Assembly: GCA_963819385.1 (NCBI GenBank)
Contig: CAWFVV010000006.1
Coordinates: 1,240,001 to 1,304,000, forward strand
Source: JAVDCA01 sp963819385
Lineage (GTDB): Bacteria; Pseudomonadota; Alphaproteobacteria; Rhizobiales; Xanthobacteraceae
Direction: 5' to 3'
DNA: 64,000 nucleotides
The translations under genes and the position numbers were made by a program. Positions within the stretch are counted from its first letter, which is position 1. Every line of letters begins with the position of its first letter. The notes beneath the pieces are model-generated. The model had not been told where the DNA came from. It ran no database searches and saw nothing but the letters and a program-made list of their open reading frames with translations. This document shows positions 8,709 through 16,594 of this stretch, piece by piece.

Positions 8709-10100
8709 ATGACGCTCGACGCTGTTCTCCTTTCGCGCTTCCAATGGGCCTGGGTTATCGGATGGCATATTCTTCTGCCTGCCTTAACCGTCGGACTTGC
8801 CTCCTATATCGCTGTTCTTGAAGGGCTCTACTATTTTACCGGGCGCGAAGTATGGTTTCGCCTCTCGGGTTTCTGGACCAAGATTTTCGCCGTCTCCTTC
8901 GGAATGGGCGTCGTTTCCGGAGTCATCATGCCGTTCCAGTTCGGGACAAACTGGAGCCAGTTTACTGATGCCACGGCGGACGTGCTTTCGCCGATGATGG
9001 CCTATGAAGGATTGATGGCGTTTTTCCTTGAGTCCACCTTCCTGGGCGTACTCCTATTCGGGCGCCGGCTGGTGCCGACATGGGCGCATTTTTTTGCCGG
9101 CCTTATGGTCGCATTCGGCACGCTGCTGTCATCGTTTTGGATACTGTCCACAAACTCGTGGATGCAGACGCCGCAGGGCTACAAGTTGGTCGATGGACGC
9201 TTCGAGCCCGTCGACTGGCTCGCGATCGTCTTCAATCCCTCATTCGCCTATCGTCTGCTGCATAACGTCACTGCGTTCTACATCACAACGGCGTTCGTGG
9301 TGATGGGTGTCGGAGCGTGGTTGTTGCGGCGCAATCGTGCGGCCGAAGATTCGCGCATGATGGTCCGAATGGCTCTCAATCTCCTGATCGTCCTGGTCCC
9401 GCTGCAGATCATCCTCGGCGATCTGCATGGCCTCAACACTCTTGAACATCAGCCGGCCAAGCTCGCGGCGATGGAGGGGCTTTACGATACTGCGCAACCA
9501 GCACCCCTGACGTTATTTGGCATTCCCGACGATGAAGCAGCAACTATGCGCTACCCGATCGAGATCCCGAATCTCGGCAGTCTGATACTTACCCACTCGT
9601 GGGGCGGCGCGATCAAAGGCCTCAAGGAATGGCCAGCGGACGAGCGTGCGCCGGTTGCGCTGCCGTTCTTCGCGTTTCGAATCATGGTGGGCATCGGATT
9701 CATCATGTTGTTCCTCGCGATTGCGGGTCAGATATTGCAGCTTCGTGGGCGGCTTTGGGAGTCGGTTTGGTTCCTGCGATTGTGTCAATGGGCGGCTCCG
9801 CTCGGCTTCATAGCGGTCATCGCGGGCTGGACAGTAACCGAGGTCGGTCGTCAACCTTGGACTGTCTATGGCTTGATGCGAACGGTCAACTCCATCTCCC
9901 CCTCACTCACAGGAACGGACGTGGCGCTGTCGCTCGCTTTTTACATCGTCGTCTATCTCATTATGTATCCGACCGGCATCGCTTTCATGGCCGGACTGGT
10001 ACGTCGCGGACCGCAACCGCACGCTGCGAGCGATCGAGTAGAGAGCGGCCTGCCCAGCGGCCCCTTCGAGAACGCGGCGCGTACTGCTTCGGATTCCTGA
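8709..10100 (+). CDS. cydA: bd-type quinol oxidase subunit I (CydA/CioA)
   Basis: 463 residues from ATG 8709, preceded by CTGGAGG at good distance; an ATG at 8688 is less well placed. Subunit I of the cytochrome bd family oxidises quinol and reduces O2 at the periplasmic side of the inner membrane. Visible are the haem ligand H20 (GWHILLP), H185 (LLHNVTAF), the haem d-side glutamates E100 and E108 (AYEGLMAFFLEST) and GRQPW near residue 382. The quinol loop is short, as in the CIO (cyanide-insensitive oxidase) branch. It is followed 13 nt later by cydB. No cydX-like small frame is seen after cydB. Confidence 0.93.
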   Translation: MTLDAVLLSRFQWAWVIGWHILLPALTVGLASYIAVLEGLYYFTGREVWFRLSGFWTKIFAVSFGMGVVSGVIMPFQFGTNWSQFTDATADVLSPMMAYEGLMAFFLESTFLGVLLFGRRLVPTWAHFFAGLMVAFGTLLSSFWILSTNSWMQTPQGYKLVDGRFEPVDWLAIVFNPSFAYRLLHNVTAFYITTAFVVMGVGAWLLRRNRAAEDSRMMVRMALNLLIVLVPLQIILGDLHGLNTLEHQPAKLAAMEGLYDTAQPAPLTLFGIPDDEAATMRYPIEIPNLGSLILTHSWGGAIKGLKEWPADERAPVALPFFAFRIMVGIGFIMLFLAIAGQILQLRGRLWESVWFLRLCQWAAPLGFIAVIAGWTVTEVGRQPWTVYGLMRTVNSISPSLTGTDVALSLAFYIVVYLIMYPTGIAFMAGLVRRGPQPHAASDRVESGLPSGPFENAARTASDS

Positions 10101-10113
10101 TTGGGAGGGTGTG

Positions 10114-11118
10114 ATGGTGCTCGATCTCGTACCGCTCTGGACCATCCTCCTCGCACTAGCCGTGTTTCATTACGTCGTCTTTGACGGTTTCGATCTCGGC
10201 GTCGGAATTCTTTATGGCTTTGTGCCCCGCGAAGACGCCCGCCCGATCGTCATGAACTCGATCGCACCGGTCTGGAATGGCAACGCGACATGGCTGGTGT
10301 TCGGCGGACTTGGCCTGCTTGCTGCTTTTCCGCTCGCCTTCGCGATCATCATCCCAGCGGTCTACTTTCCTATCCTGATCATGCTGCTCGCCCTTGTCTT
10401 CCGCGGAGTCGCCTTCGAGTTTCGGTTCAAGCACACCGAGCTGCGGCGGTTCTGGGACCGCGCTTTCTTCGGCGGATCGGCGGCCGCAACTTTCACCCAG
10501 GGCGTCGTGCTTGGCACTTTTATCCAGGGCTTCAAGGTCGAAGGGCGGCACTTCACCGGCACATCCTTCGACTGGGTGACGCCGTTCGCCCTGCTCACCG
10601 GCATTGCGCTGATGTTTGGTTACAGTCTGCTCGGCGCAGGCTGGCTGATACTCAAGACCGAAGGCGATTTGCAACAGTGGGCGCGGCGCGCCGGCCGGAC
10701 GTGCTTGATCGTGGTGCTCATTGCGATCCTCGCCGTAAGCATTTGGACACCGATCAGCAACGCCGATATCGCACGGCGTTGGTTCACGTGGCCAAATATC
10801 GGTTTTCTCTCACCTGTTCCGATCATCACCGCACTGATCGCCGCCGGAGAGTGGTATGCGCTGAGGCGACAACACGAATTGACGCCATTTCTAGGCGCGA
10901 TCGGTTTGTTTTCAATGTCATTTATAGGACTCGCAATCAGCCTGTGGCCGATGGTCGTGCCTTTCCACTACACGCTGTGGCAGGCGGCCTCCTCAGGGAG
11001 CACACAGGCCTTCTTGTTGATTGGCACGTTATTCCTGTTGCCCGTGATCCTTATGTACACTACGTGGTCCTATTGGGTATTCCGCGGCAAGGTGCGCGGC
11101 GATGTTAGTTATTACTGA
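10114..11118 (+). CDS. cydB: bd-type quinol oxidase subunit II (CydB/CioB)
   Basis: 334 residues from the ATG at 10114, five bases after GGGAGG; a GTG at 10111 is too close to that site. Subunit II of the bd oxidase has eight helices and stabilises the haems of CydA. GFDLGVG (about 22-28) and PVWNGNATWL (about 52-61), both typical of CydB, are present. The gene completes a two-gene operon with cydA. No cydCD maturation genes are found in the window. Confidence 0.93.
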   Translation: MVLDLVPLWTILLALAVFHYVVFDGFDLGVGILYGFVPREDARPIVMNSIAPVWNGNATWLVFGGLGLLAAFPLAFAIIIPAVYFPILIMLLALVFRGVAFEFRFKHTELRRFWDRAFFGGSAAATFTQGVVLGTFIQGFKVEGRHFTGTSFDWVTPFALLTGIALMFGYSLLGAGWLILKTEGDLQQWARRAGRTCLIVVLIAILAVSIWTPISNADIARRWFTWPNIGFLSPVPIITALIAAGEWYALRRQHELTPFLGAIGLFSMSFIGLAISLWPMVVPFHYTLWQAASSGSTQAFLLIGTLFLLPVILMYTTWSYWVFRGKVRGDVSYY

Positions 11119-11164
11119 CCGTCAGCGTCATGTTTGAATATTGTGCTCACCACCTTCTATGGCG

Positions 11165-11457
11165 TCACTCCATCGTCTCGTCGTCCAGAACATATTTTCT
11201 GGCGTCCGGACGTTCATGCTTTTTTTGCGACCGGCAGGCGCCAACCACGGTGAATGGCCATGAGACGTAGCCCGAAGCAAAGGAAGGCGCCAACAATTGT
11301 TGTGGCAGTCGCGGGTCGACCCTGGCCTCGGCCGCCAATCCCTTCGCATCGACGCCATACAAGCCGGAGAGGAACAAAAGCTCGCCGGCCCGAACAGCCG
11401 CCGGAGCGCCGGCCAATACGGTCGGCACGTCCGCCTTGATCACCTGCTTTTTCGTCC
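11165..11457 (-). pseudogene. RidA-like (YjgF) fragment
   Basis: The minus strand encodes KADVPTVLAGAPAAVRAGEL, LFLSGLYG, EARVDPRLP and, after a jumbled stretch, YVLDD. This is the pattern of RidA-family proteins (enamine/imine deaminases), but only an internal piece remains. No credible start or C-terminus is present, and the middle is out of register. It lies downstream of the TctC pseudogene and in the same direction, so it was probably the last gene of the catabolic cluster at 11.4-15.3 kb. Confidence 0.5.
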
Positions 11458-11469
11458 GCCCATTGCGTA

Positions 11470-12477
11470 CTATTGCGGCTTTAGACCAGCGGCATCCACC
11501 GCCTTGCGATAAAAGTTCTTGTCGCTTTGCATCGTTGCCGCCATTTCGGACGGTGAAGTCGCAACCGGATTGATACCGAGCTCCAGAAGCCGATTGTGCA
11601 TCTCCGGTGCGGCCGCCGCCGCCTGGACAGAACTCGAAATCAACTCAACGATCGGCCTGGGGATATTCGGCGGACCGAAATAACCGTTCCACGTCTCCAG
11701 CGAAAATCCAGGAAAAGCTTCGCTCACTGACGGGACATCCGGTAATGACGAGACGCGCTTTGCCGCCGATACCGCGAGGACTTTCACTTTGCGGTCTGCG
11801 ATGAAGGGCATCAGGTCGGAAACACCCGCCCACGTCATGTCCACGTCGCCTTGCAGAACCGCCGCGGCGGCCGGCGCTGATCCTTTGTAAGGCACGGCTG
11901 TGATCCGCAAACCAGCCCGGGCCGCGAATCCCGCGATCAGCAAATGGCTGGTTGCACCGTAGCCCGTCATCGACGCGTTCAGCGGGCTGCCCTTTGCCTT
12001 TGCGACCTTGATGAAGCCGGCAAGATCCTCGGCGGGAAATGCGGCCCCCACGGCAAGGAGAAATGGGATTTTTCCAAAAATACTGATCGGCACGAGGGCA
12101 TCGGGATCGTAAGCAATCTTTTGGATCAATGGCGCAATACCGGGCTGTGATGCCGAACCAAACATCACCGTGTAGCCATCTGGCGGCGAATTCATCATGA
12201 ACGTCGTGCCGATGGCCCCGCCCGCGCCCGGTCAATTCTCGACAAGGAAAGACTGCCCAAATTTGTCTGAGAGATATTTCGCAGAAAGGCGAGCCAACAT
12301 GTCCGTAAAGCCACCCGCCGCGTAAGGAACAATGACGTTGACCTGCCGCGAAGGCCAATCCGCCGCATACGCCGGCGTTCCAGGAAGGATCGACGCCGCG
12401 ACCGCGCCACCGAAGGCGCGAAAACAGTCTCGTCGCGAGAGAGGCCCTGAGCCTGCGTTCTCCTTCGTATCTGTCAT
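11470..12477 (-). pseudogene. TctC/Bug solute-binding protein interrupted by an in-frame stop
   Basis: A periplasmic binding protein of the tripartite tricarboxylate transporter family. The start ATG at 12477 follows GAGAGGA, and residues SRRDCFRAFGG with a hydrophobic stretch and AYA form a Tat-type signal. The mature part begins DWPSRQVNVIVPYAAGG. At 12232-12234 a TGA replaces the arginine codon of the usual ENRPGAGG motif; reading continues in the same frame to a normal C-terminus at 11470. A single base change (CGA to TGA) explains it. The rest is intact, so the loss is recent or a sequence error. The cognate membrane genes (TctAB) are not nearby. Confidence 0.85.
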
Positions 12478-12667
12478 GTTCGGTCCTCTCTCAGTTCTGA
12501 CGGTTGAAAACACCAATTCCGATGCAAACGTCAGGCCATCTAGCGGCCGCCCCGTGAGCCACCGACGGCACATAGAGGCTTCTTCTCAAGCGTCGCGCCG
12601 CAGACCAACCGTCGGCCGGACCGGCACTTTTTATGTCTGTCGCGATAAGCGCACTATGCACTCACGA

Positions 12668-13036
12668 CTACTCGCATACGATAAAATCGAACTGTTCACC
12701 GGCCGGGGCATAAATCTCGAATATCTCGAACGGTTCATCCGATATGTTACTCAGGGAATGCCTCAAGCCCGCAGGAATGAACACGATCTGATCCTTCTTG
12801 ACGCGGTAGGTCTTACCCTCGACGACAAACTCACCGGTTCCGCTCCGCACGATATAAACATTGTCGGCGACGCTATGCTTGTGCATCTTGCCGGGAGGGC
12901 CGCCGGGAGCAAGCGTATTCATGTGGACGTCGAGCGTTTGCGTGCCATCCGCCGAATCAACCAATCTTTTCTTAGTTCCGCGGCCGCCGTCCATCGGGTT
13001 CGATGGCGCTTCAGATAGATCGATGATTTTGAGCAT
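12668..13036 (-). CDS. Small single-cupin protein
   Basis: 122 residues with one cupin fold. Metal-binding motif 1 is seen around MHKHSVADNVYIVRSGTGEF (histidines near residues 52 and 54), and motif 2 ends PAGLRHSLSN (histidine about residue 91). Such proteins are isomerases, dioxygenases or small-molecule sensors; the reaction cannot be read from sequence. The start is preceded by GAGGG, and the gene follows the M20 gene by 3 nt, so both are cotranscribed. Confidence 0.75.
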   Translation of the reverse strand: MLKIIDLSEAPSNPMDGGRGTKKRLVDSADGTQTLDVHMNTLAPGGPPGKMHKHSVADNVYIVRSGTGEFVVEGKTYRVKKDQIVFIPAGLRHSLSNISDEPFEIFEIYAPAGEQFDFIVCE

Positions 13037-13039
13037 GTC

Positions 13040-14275
13040 TCAACCCTCGCAAAGATAGCGAATTAACAGCATTGCGAACACCCGCGCCGCATCCCTCACC
13101 CGTTCAACGGATGCCATATCGAGATCCGTGTGCGCGTATGCATATTCGCCCGGCCCCCAATTCACAGTCGGAATGCCGATATGATTAAGGTACCCCTGAT
13201 CAAACGCATTCGGCGCATAAATGTGCTCGGGCGGAGCGCCAAGAACCTCATCACAGATTGAGTCGAGGAACGTAACGATGGGAGCATCCGCCGCGACCAT
13301 CGAGGGATACATGAACGCTCCCTTGACGACTTCGACATGAAGCGCCTGACCGCTGACGGGGTCCAAGGCGCCGTCGGTCTCCAACGCAACCTTTTCGATC
13401 TCGGCAAATGCCGCGTCAGGATCCTCCCCAGGCAGGAGGCGCCGATCGAGGCCGATCTCACAAAGATCCTGGATGGTGTGGGTACTATCGGGAAAGCTTC
13501 GAATGCAATTCGCGGTCAGCGACTGGTCACCGACCCGCGCATCCCTGCGGCGCAACTCGAGCGAATCCAGGCGGCGCAAGATGTCCATCGCCCCGGTTAT
13601 GGCGTTGCAGCCATTCTTTGGACCGCTCGAGTGGACCGCGCGACCACGCACTTTGATTTGTACATCGAGCCGTCCCCGATTGCCGAGGCTCAGCTTCAGG
13701 CTCGTCCCACCAAGGAACGCCATTTCCGCCTTGGCGCCTGCCGCCTCGACGACGCTCTCGATGGCGTCATGCCTTCCCGTTTCGCCTGAAAGACAGCATA
13801 GATAAATCAGGCGCCCCGTGACGGGAATGCCCGACGCGAGGACGCTCTCCATGGCAATGAACATCGCCGCCATGTTCGCCTTCTGCTCGCTTGCACCCTT
13901 GCCCAGGACCACGTCGCCCGGGAGTCCGTAAGGCACCCCGCTCGTTACATCGCCCTCATAGGCGCGGGTCATCGTCGACTGAGGTTGATTTATCGCGTTG
14001 GTGATGAGCATGAGCGATCGTCCAGACGTCCCCGCGCCGTAGGCTGAGTAGAGATTGCCCATCCCGTCATACTGGATGTCCAAAAAGCCCATCCGGCGAA
14101 GGCGCGGCTCGACTTGGCTGGCGATGAAGCGCTTCAGTAGAGGCTCATCCTCCATCAAGGCGGTCTGCGGACTCGGACACCGCACGAGGTCGACCAACAA
14201 CGTCTTGCAAGAATCAAGCGTGATGCGATCCAAAACGCCGCGATGAATTCGACTGACCGCATCCGAAGTCGGCAT
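13040..14275 (-). CDS. M20-family hydrolase homologue with altered active site
   Basis: 411 residues, overall layout of M20/ArgE/DapE metallohydrolases including the dimerisation-lid region (LSLGNRGRLDVQIKVRGRAV). Several metal or catalytic residues differ from the family. The HxD of motif 1 is replaced in LITNAINQP (90-98). The motif GRGASDMKG reads GKGASEQKA (125-133). The DEE catalytic pair reads SGET (163-166), losing the base glutamate. The late histidine is kept (YAHTDLD). Either the enzyme uses a variant mechanism or it no longer hydrolyses. It lies 9 nt after the OCD-like gene and 3 nt before the cupin gene. Confidence 0.75.
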   Translation of the reverse strand: MPTSDAVSRIHRGVLDRITLDSCKTLLVDLVRCPSPQTALMEDEPLLKRFIASQVEPRLRRMGFLDIQYDGMGNLYSAYGAGTSGRSLMLITNAINQPQSTMTRAYEGDVTSGVPYGLPGDVVLGKGASEQKANMAAMFIAMESVLASGIPVTGRLIYLCCLSGETGRHDAIESVVEAAGAKAEMAFLGGTSLKLSLGNRGRLDVQIKVRGRAVHSSGPKNGCNAITGAMDILRRLDSLELRRRDARVGDQSLTANCIRSFPDSTHTIQDLCEIGLDRRLLPGEDPDAAFAEIEKVALETDGALDPVSGQALHVEVVKGAFMYPSMVAADAPIVTFLDSICDEVLGAPPEHIYAPNAFDQGYLNHIGIPTVNWGPGEYAYAHTDLDMASVERVRDAARVFAMLLIRYLCEG

Positions 14276-14284
14276 CGTTGTGCC

Positions 14285-15316
14285 CTACCGTGCAGCCGGC
14301 AAGGTTATTCCCATCCCGCGCGCTTTTGCCTGTTCATAGACCCAGTGAGAGATAGCGATATCCTGAGATACAAACCCGGTTGTATGAATTAGAATTCTTT
14401 CGTCGTCCCGCTGGCGTCCGCTGCGCTGATTTGTCGTGATCTGGGGAATATCCGCGTGAAGCTGCGCATGTGAAAATAGTCCTTCGTCGACCATTTTGCG
14501 GAAATAGTGGTTTCGCATATTGAGATCCCAGTCATCCACGATGACCTTGTCCATTTTGGCGAATCCCGACAATTCGAACTGCTGCCGAGCGAGAGAGATC
14601 ACGACTGCGCCTAGCTTGATCCAGGCCTCCCGAATCATCACGTCGGACGATGTGGTCCCCCCGACAACGATATCTGCTCCACGCGCGACTTCCTCGTTAT
14701 TATCGATAGCGCGCACCGGGAGCCCCAATTTCTGGCTCCACTCCCTGGCATATGCCTCACGCGTCTCCTGACGGCGGGAGGTCACCCGGATCTCGTCAAA
14801 CTTGTACATGGTGCTGAGGCATTGCATCACGCCGGTACACATCGAACCGATGCCGATGAGGCCAAGAATTCTGGGCTTTACGGGCGCGACCCATTTCATG
14901 GGCACCACGGCAGCTGCTGCGCTCCGCCATCCGTAGCTGAGATGCTCATCGACAATGGCCAGCGCGTGCCCTGTTCGCGGGTCAGACAAGACGACGTACC
15001 GAGCACAATCAAGCCGGCCGACTGTGTTGGTCTCGCCATCGTCGTAATAATTGTAAAGGCGCACGCCGGTGATCGGGACTTCCTTCAACAATACGCCTTT
15101 GACATGCCAGTGATTGTTGAATTCGCCGTCGTCGAGCTTGAACGCGGGAGGGATCGGCGGCGAGACCGTGCCGCGCGCGTGCATTTGGAAGACGTCCTCA
15201 CAAATCCTCATGGTCGCCTCGATCGTGAGGATCTTCAGGCAGTCGGCGTGCGAAATGAAAAGCGGATCCGGAGGATCGGCCCGCGCCGTCGATTTGCCGT
15301 TTGTAGATTGGTTCAC
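14285..15316 (-). CDS. Ornithine cyclodeaminase/mu-crystallin family enzyme
   Basis: 343 residues from a GTG at 15316 with GGAG ten bases upstream; no in-frame ATG is available nearby. The Rossmann nucleotide-binding motif GLIGIGSMCTGVMQCL lies near residues 153-168, and an Arg-rich SRRQ segment follows at the position that reads the NAD(P) ribose. Members include ornithine cyclodeaminase, ketimine reductases and amino-acid dehydrogenase-like enzymes. It is the first gene of a cluster (OCD, M20, cupin, TctC) that probably handled a nitrogen-containing organic compound. Confidence 0.85.
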   Translation of the reverse strand: MNQSTNGKSTARADPPDPLFISHADCLKILTIEATMRICEDVFQMHARGTVSPPIPPAFKLDDGEFNNHWHVKGVLLKEVPITGVRLYNYYDDGETNTVGRLDCARYVVLSDPRTGHALAIVDEHLSYGWRSAAAAVVPMKWVAPVKPRILGLIGIGSMCTGVMQCLSTMYKFDEIRVTSRRQETREAYAREWSQKLGLPVRAIDNNEEVARGADIVVGGTTSSDVMIREAWIKLGAVVISLARQQFELSGFAKMDKVIVDDWDLNMRNHYFRKMVDEGLFSHAQLHADIPQITTNQRSGRQRDDERILIHTTGFVSQDIAISHWVYEQAKARGMGITLPAAR

Positions 15317-15371
15317 GCGGACATCGCTCCATAGTCGAACATTTTGGCAAAATTGAAAATGATCATAATTT

Positions 15372-15418
15372 CGATATTTCGCTTGTCAACGATATTTGCT
15401 ATGAATCTCGAAATATGG
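15372..15418. promoter_or_regulatory. Candidate operator between the catabolic cluster and its GntR gene
   Basis: The divergent spacer is AT-rich. It carries CGATATTTCG (15372-15381), CGATATTT (15390-15397) and CGAAATATGG (15409-15418). The first and last form an inverted pair. Such paired half-sites between a GntR gene and a divergent operon are a typical autoregulated operator, but the exact site is inferred. Confidence 0.4.
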
Positions 15419-15440
15419 ATTCGCAACGCGGAGCTGGCGC

Positions 15441-16085
15441 ATGACGACGTCGACCCTCGGCGGCCAGGTGTTCGAGCGCCTTCTAGACGACCTCAAGTCG
15501 AACCAGTTCGGGCCTGGAGAGCGGCTGAAATTCGACGACATGCGTGGCCGCTACGAGGTTGGCATTGGGCCGCTGCGAGAAGCGCTATCGCAACTCGCAG
15601 GTTTGGGACTGGTGACGCAGATTGGGCAGAAGGGATTCCGCGCGGCCGAGGCATCTCTCCGGGACTATGAGCACATCATCGCCAGCCGGAAATTCCTGGA
15701 AAAGCGTGCACTGGAAGCGGCCATCGCCCATGGAGACGACAGTTGGGAAAACGAACTCGTCGCGATGTTTCATCAATTGGAAAAAGCCACACGCATCAAG
15801 CCGACGACACAGCAGGAACATTCCGCATGGGAACGGCATCACACCAATTTCCACCACAGCCTGGTGGCCGCTTGCGGCAGTGCTTGGCTCCTGAACGCTT
15901 GGCGTTCCGCATTTGATCAGGCGGAGCGCTATCGCCGTCTCGCGATGAAGCGGGGTCATTGGGTGATCGATCAGAAAAACGACCATGAGCGTCTTCTGAA
16001 GGCCGCGCTTGCCCGCAACAGCGATCTGGCGTTGCGGATCCTCGACCATCATATCGGACGCAGCGCCGGCAAAATCGGGCCTTGA
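15441..16085 (+). CDS. GntR-family regulator with FCD-type C-terminal domain
   Basis: 214 residues. The N-terminal winged helix (about 1-70) includes GPGERLKFDDMRGRYEVGIG and PLREALSQLAGLGLVTQIG, the standard GntR signature. The C-terminal helical FCD domain keeps the metal/ligand histidine pattern (FHHSLVAACG, NDHERLLKAALARN). It is transcribed divergently from the OCD-M20-cupin-TctC cluster and is the likely local repressor responding to its substrate. Confidence 0.88.
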   Translation: MTTSTLGGQVFERLLDDLKSNQFGPGERLKFDDMRGRYEVGIGPLREALSQLAGLGLVTQIGQKGFRAAEASLRDYEHIIASRKFLEKRALEAAIAHGDDSWENELVAMFHQLEKATRIKPTTQQEHSAWERHHTNFHHSLVAACGSAWLLNAWRSAFDQAERYRRLAMKRGHWVIDQKNDHERLLKAALARNSDLALRILDHHIGRSAGKIGP

Positions 16086-16149
16086 AAGGAGACAGCGGGC
16101 AGAAACGGAGCGTCCTTCGCGACCCACGCTAGGCGAGCAACGTCTCGAG

Positions 16150-16281
16150 CGCTCCGCGCCATCGAGCGCAATTATGGCCACCGCCACCCTGACCACCTGC
16201 GGCGGGCAGCTCATGCGATCGGCTACGCCAAGCCGCATCGTGAGTTTCTGTGGTTGAAACTGTGGTTGAGCCGCCTGTGAC
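16150..16281 (+). other. Unrecognised C-terminal reading frame next to the tRNA
   Basis: An open stretch ending with a TGA at 16279-16281 reads RAIERNYGHRHPDHLRRAA and ends with EFLWLKLWLSRL. It has no start codon of its own. It may be the 3' end of a lost gene at the island boundary. I do not recognise it. Confidence 0.2.
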
Positions 16282-16314
16282 GACCCAGCTGATCAAAAAA
16301 GTCGTTTGAAATAT

Positions 16315-16391
16315 TGGTCGGAGCGGCAGGATTTGAACCTGCGACCCCCTCGTCCCGAACGAGGTGCTCTACCAGGCTGAGCCACGCTCCG
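16315..16391 (-). tRNA. tRNA-Pro (anticodon CGG)
   Basis: The minus strand folds into a 77-nt tRNA. The acceptor stem is CGGAGCG paired with CGCTCCG. The D arm contains AGCCTGGTAGAGC. The anticodon stem is CCTCG/CGAGG with loop TTCGGGA, giving anticodon CGG for proline. The T arm is GGTTCAAATCC, and CCA is encoded. The 3' end faces the low-GC, pseudogene-rich region to the left, the usual arrangement for an element integrated into a tRNA 3' end. Confidence 0.97.
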
Positions 16392-16406
16392 GTCACTTCA
16401 CACGTG

Positions 16407-16451
16407 GCGCATGTCCTTGCCGGCGAACCGGGATTTCGCCGGGACATGCGC
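16407..16451. repeat. Family B palindromic repeat, copy 1
   Basis: GCGCATGTCCTTGCCGGCGAA and TTCGCCGGGACATGCGC form an imperfect hairpin. It lies between the tRNA and the PrpD gene, 143 bp before the chosen start. Confidence 0.8.
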
Positions 16452-16594
16452 TGACGGGCTGTATAGCCAAGCCCTACCGGGGCCGCAAGCGCGATGGCGC
16501 CTCGCGCCTCAGGATGGTAGGAAGCACCCCGCTATCGTCCCGGCACAACACCGGAAAACCCGCGCAAAACGCCCGCAAACGCAAGGTTCACGCC

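Noticed and set aside
12232..12234. TGA read as selenocysteine in the TctC gene
   Set aside because: The family residue is arginine, and no recognisable insertion element or selenoprotein context is present; a plain nonsense change is simpler.
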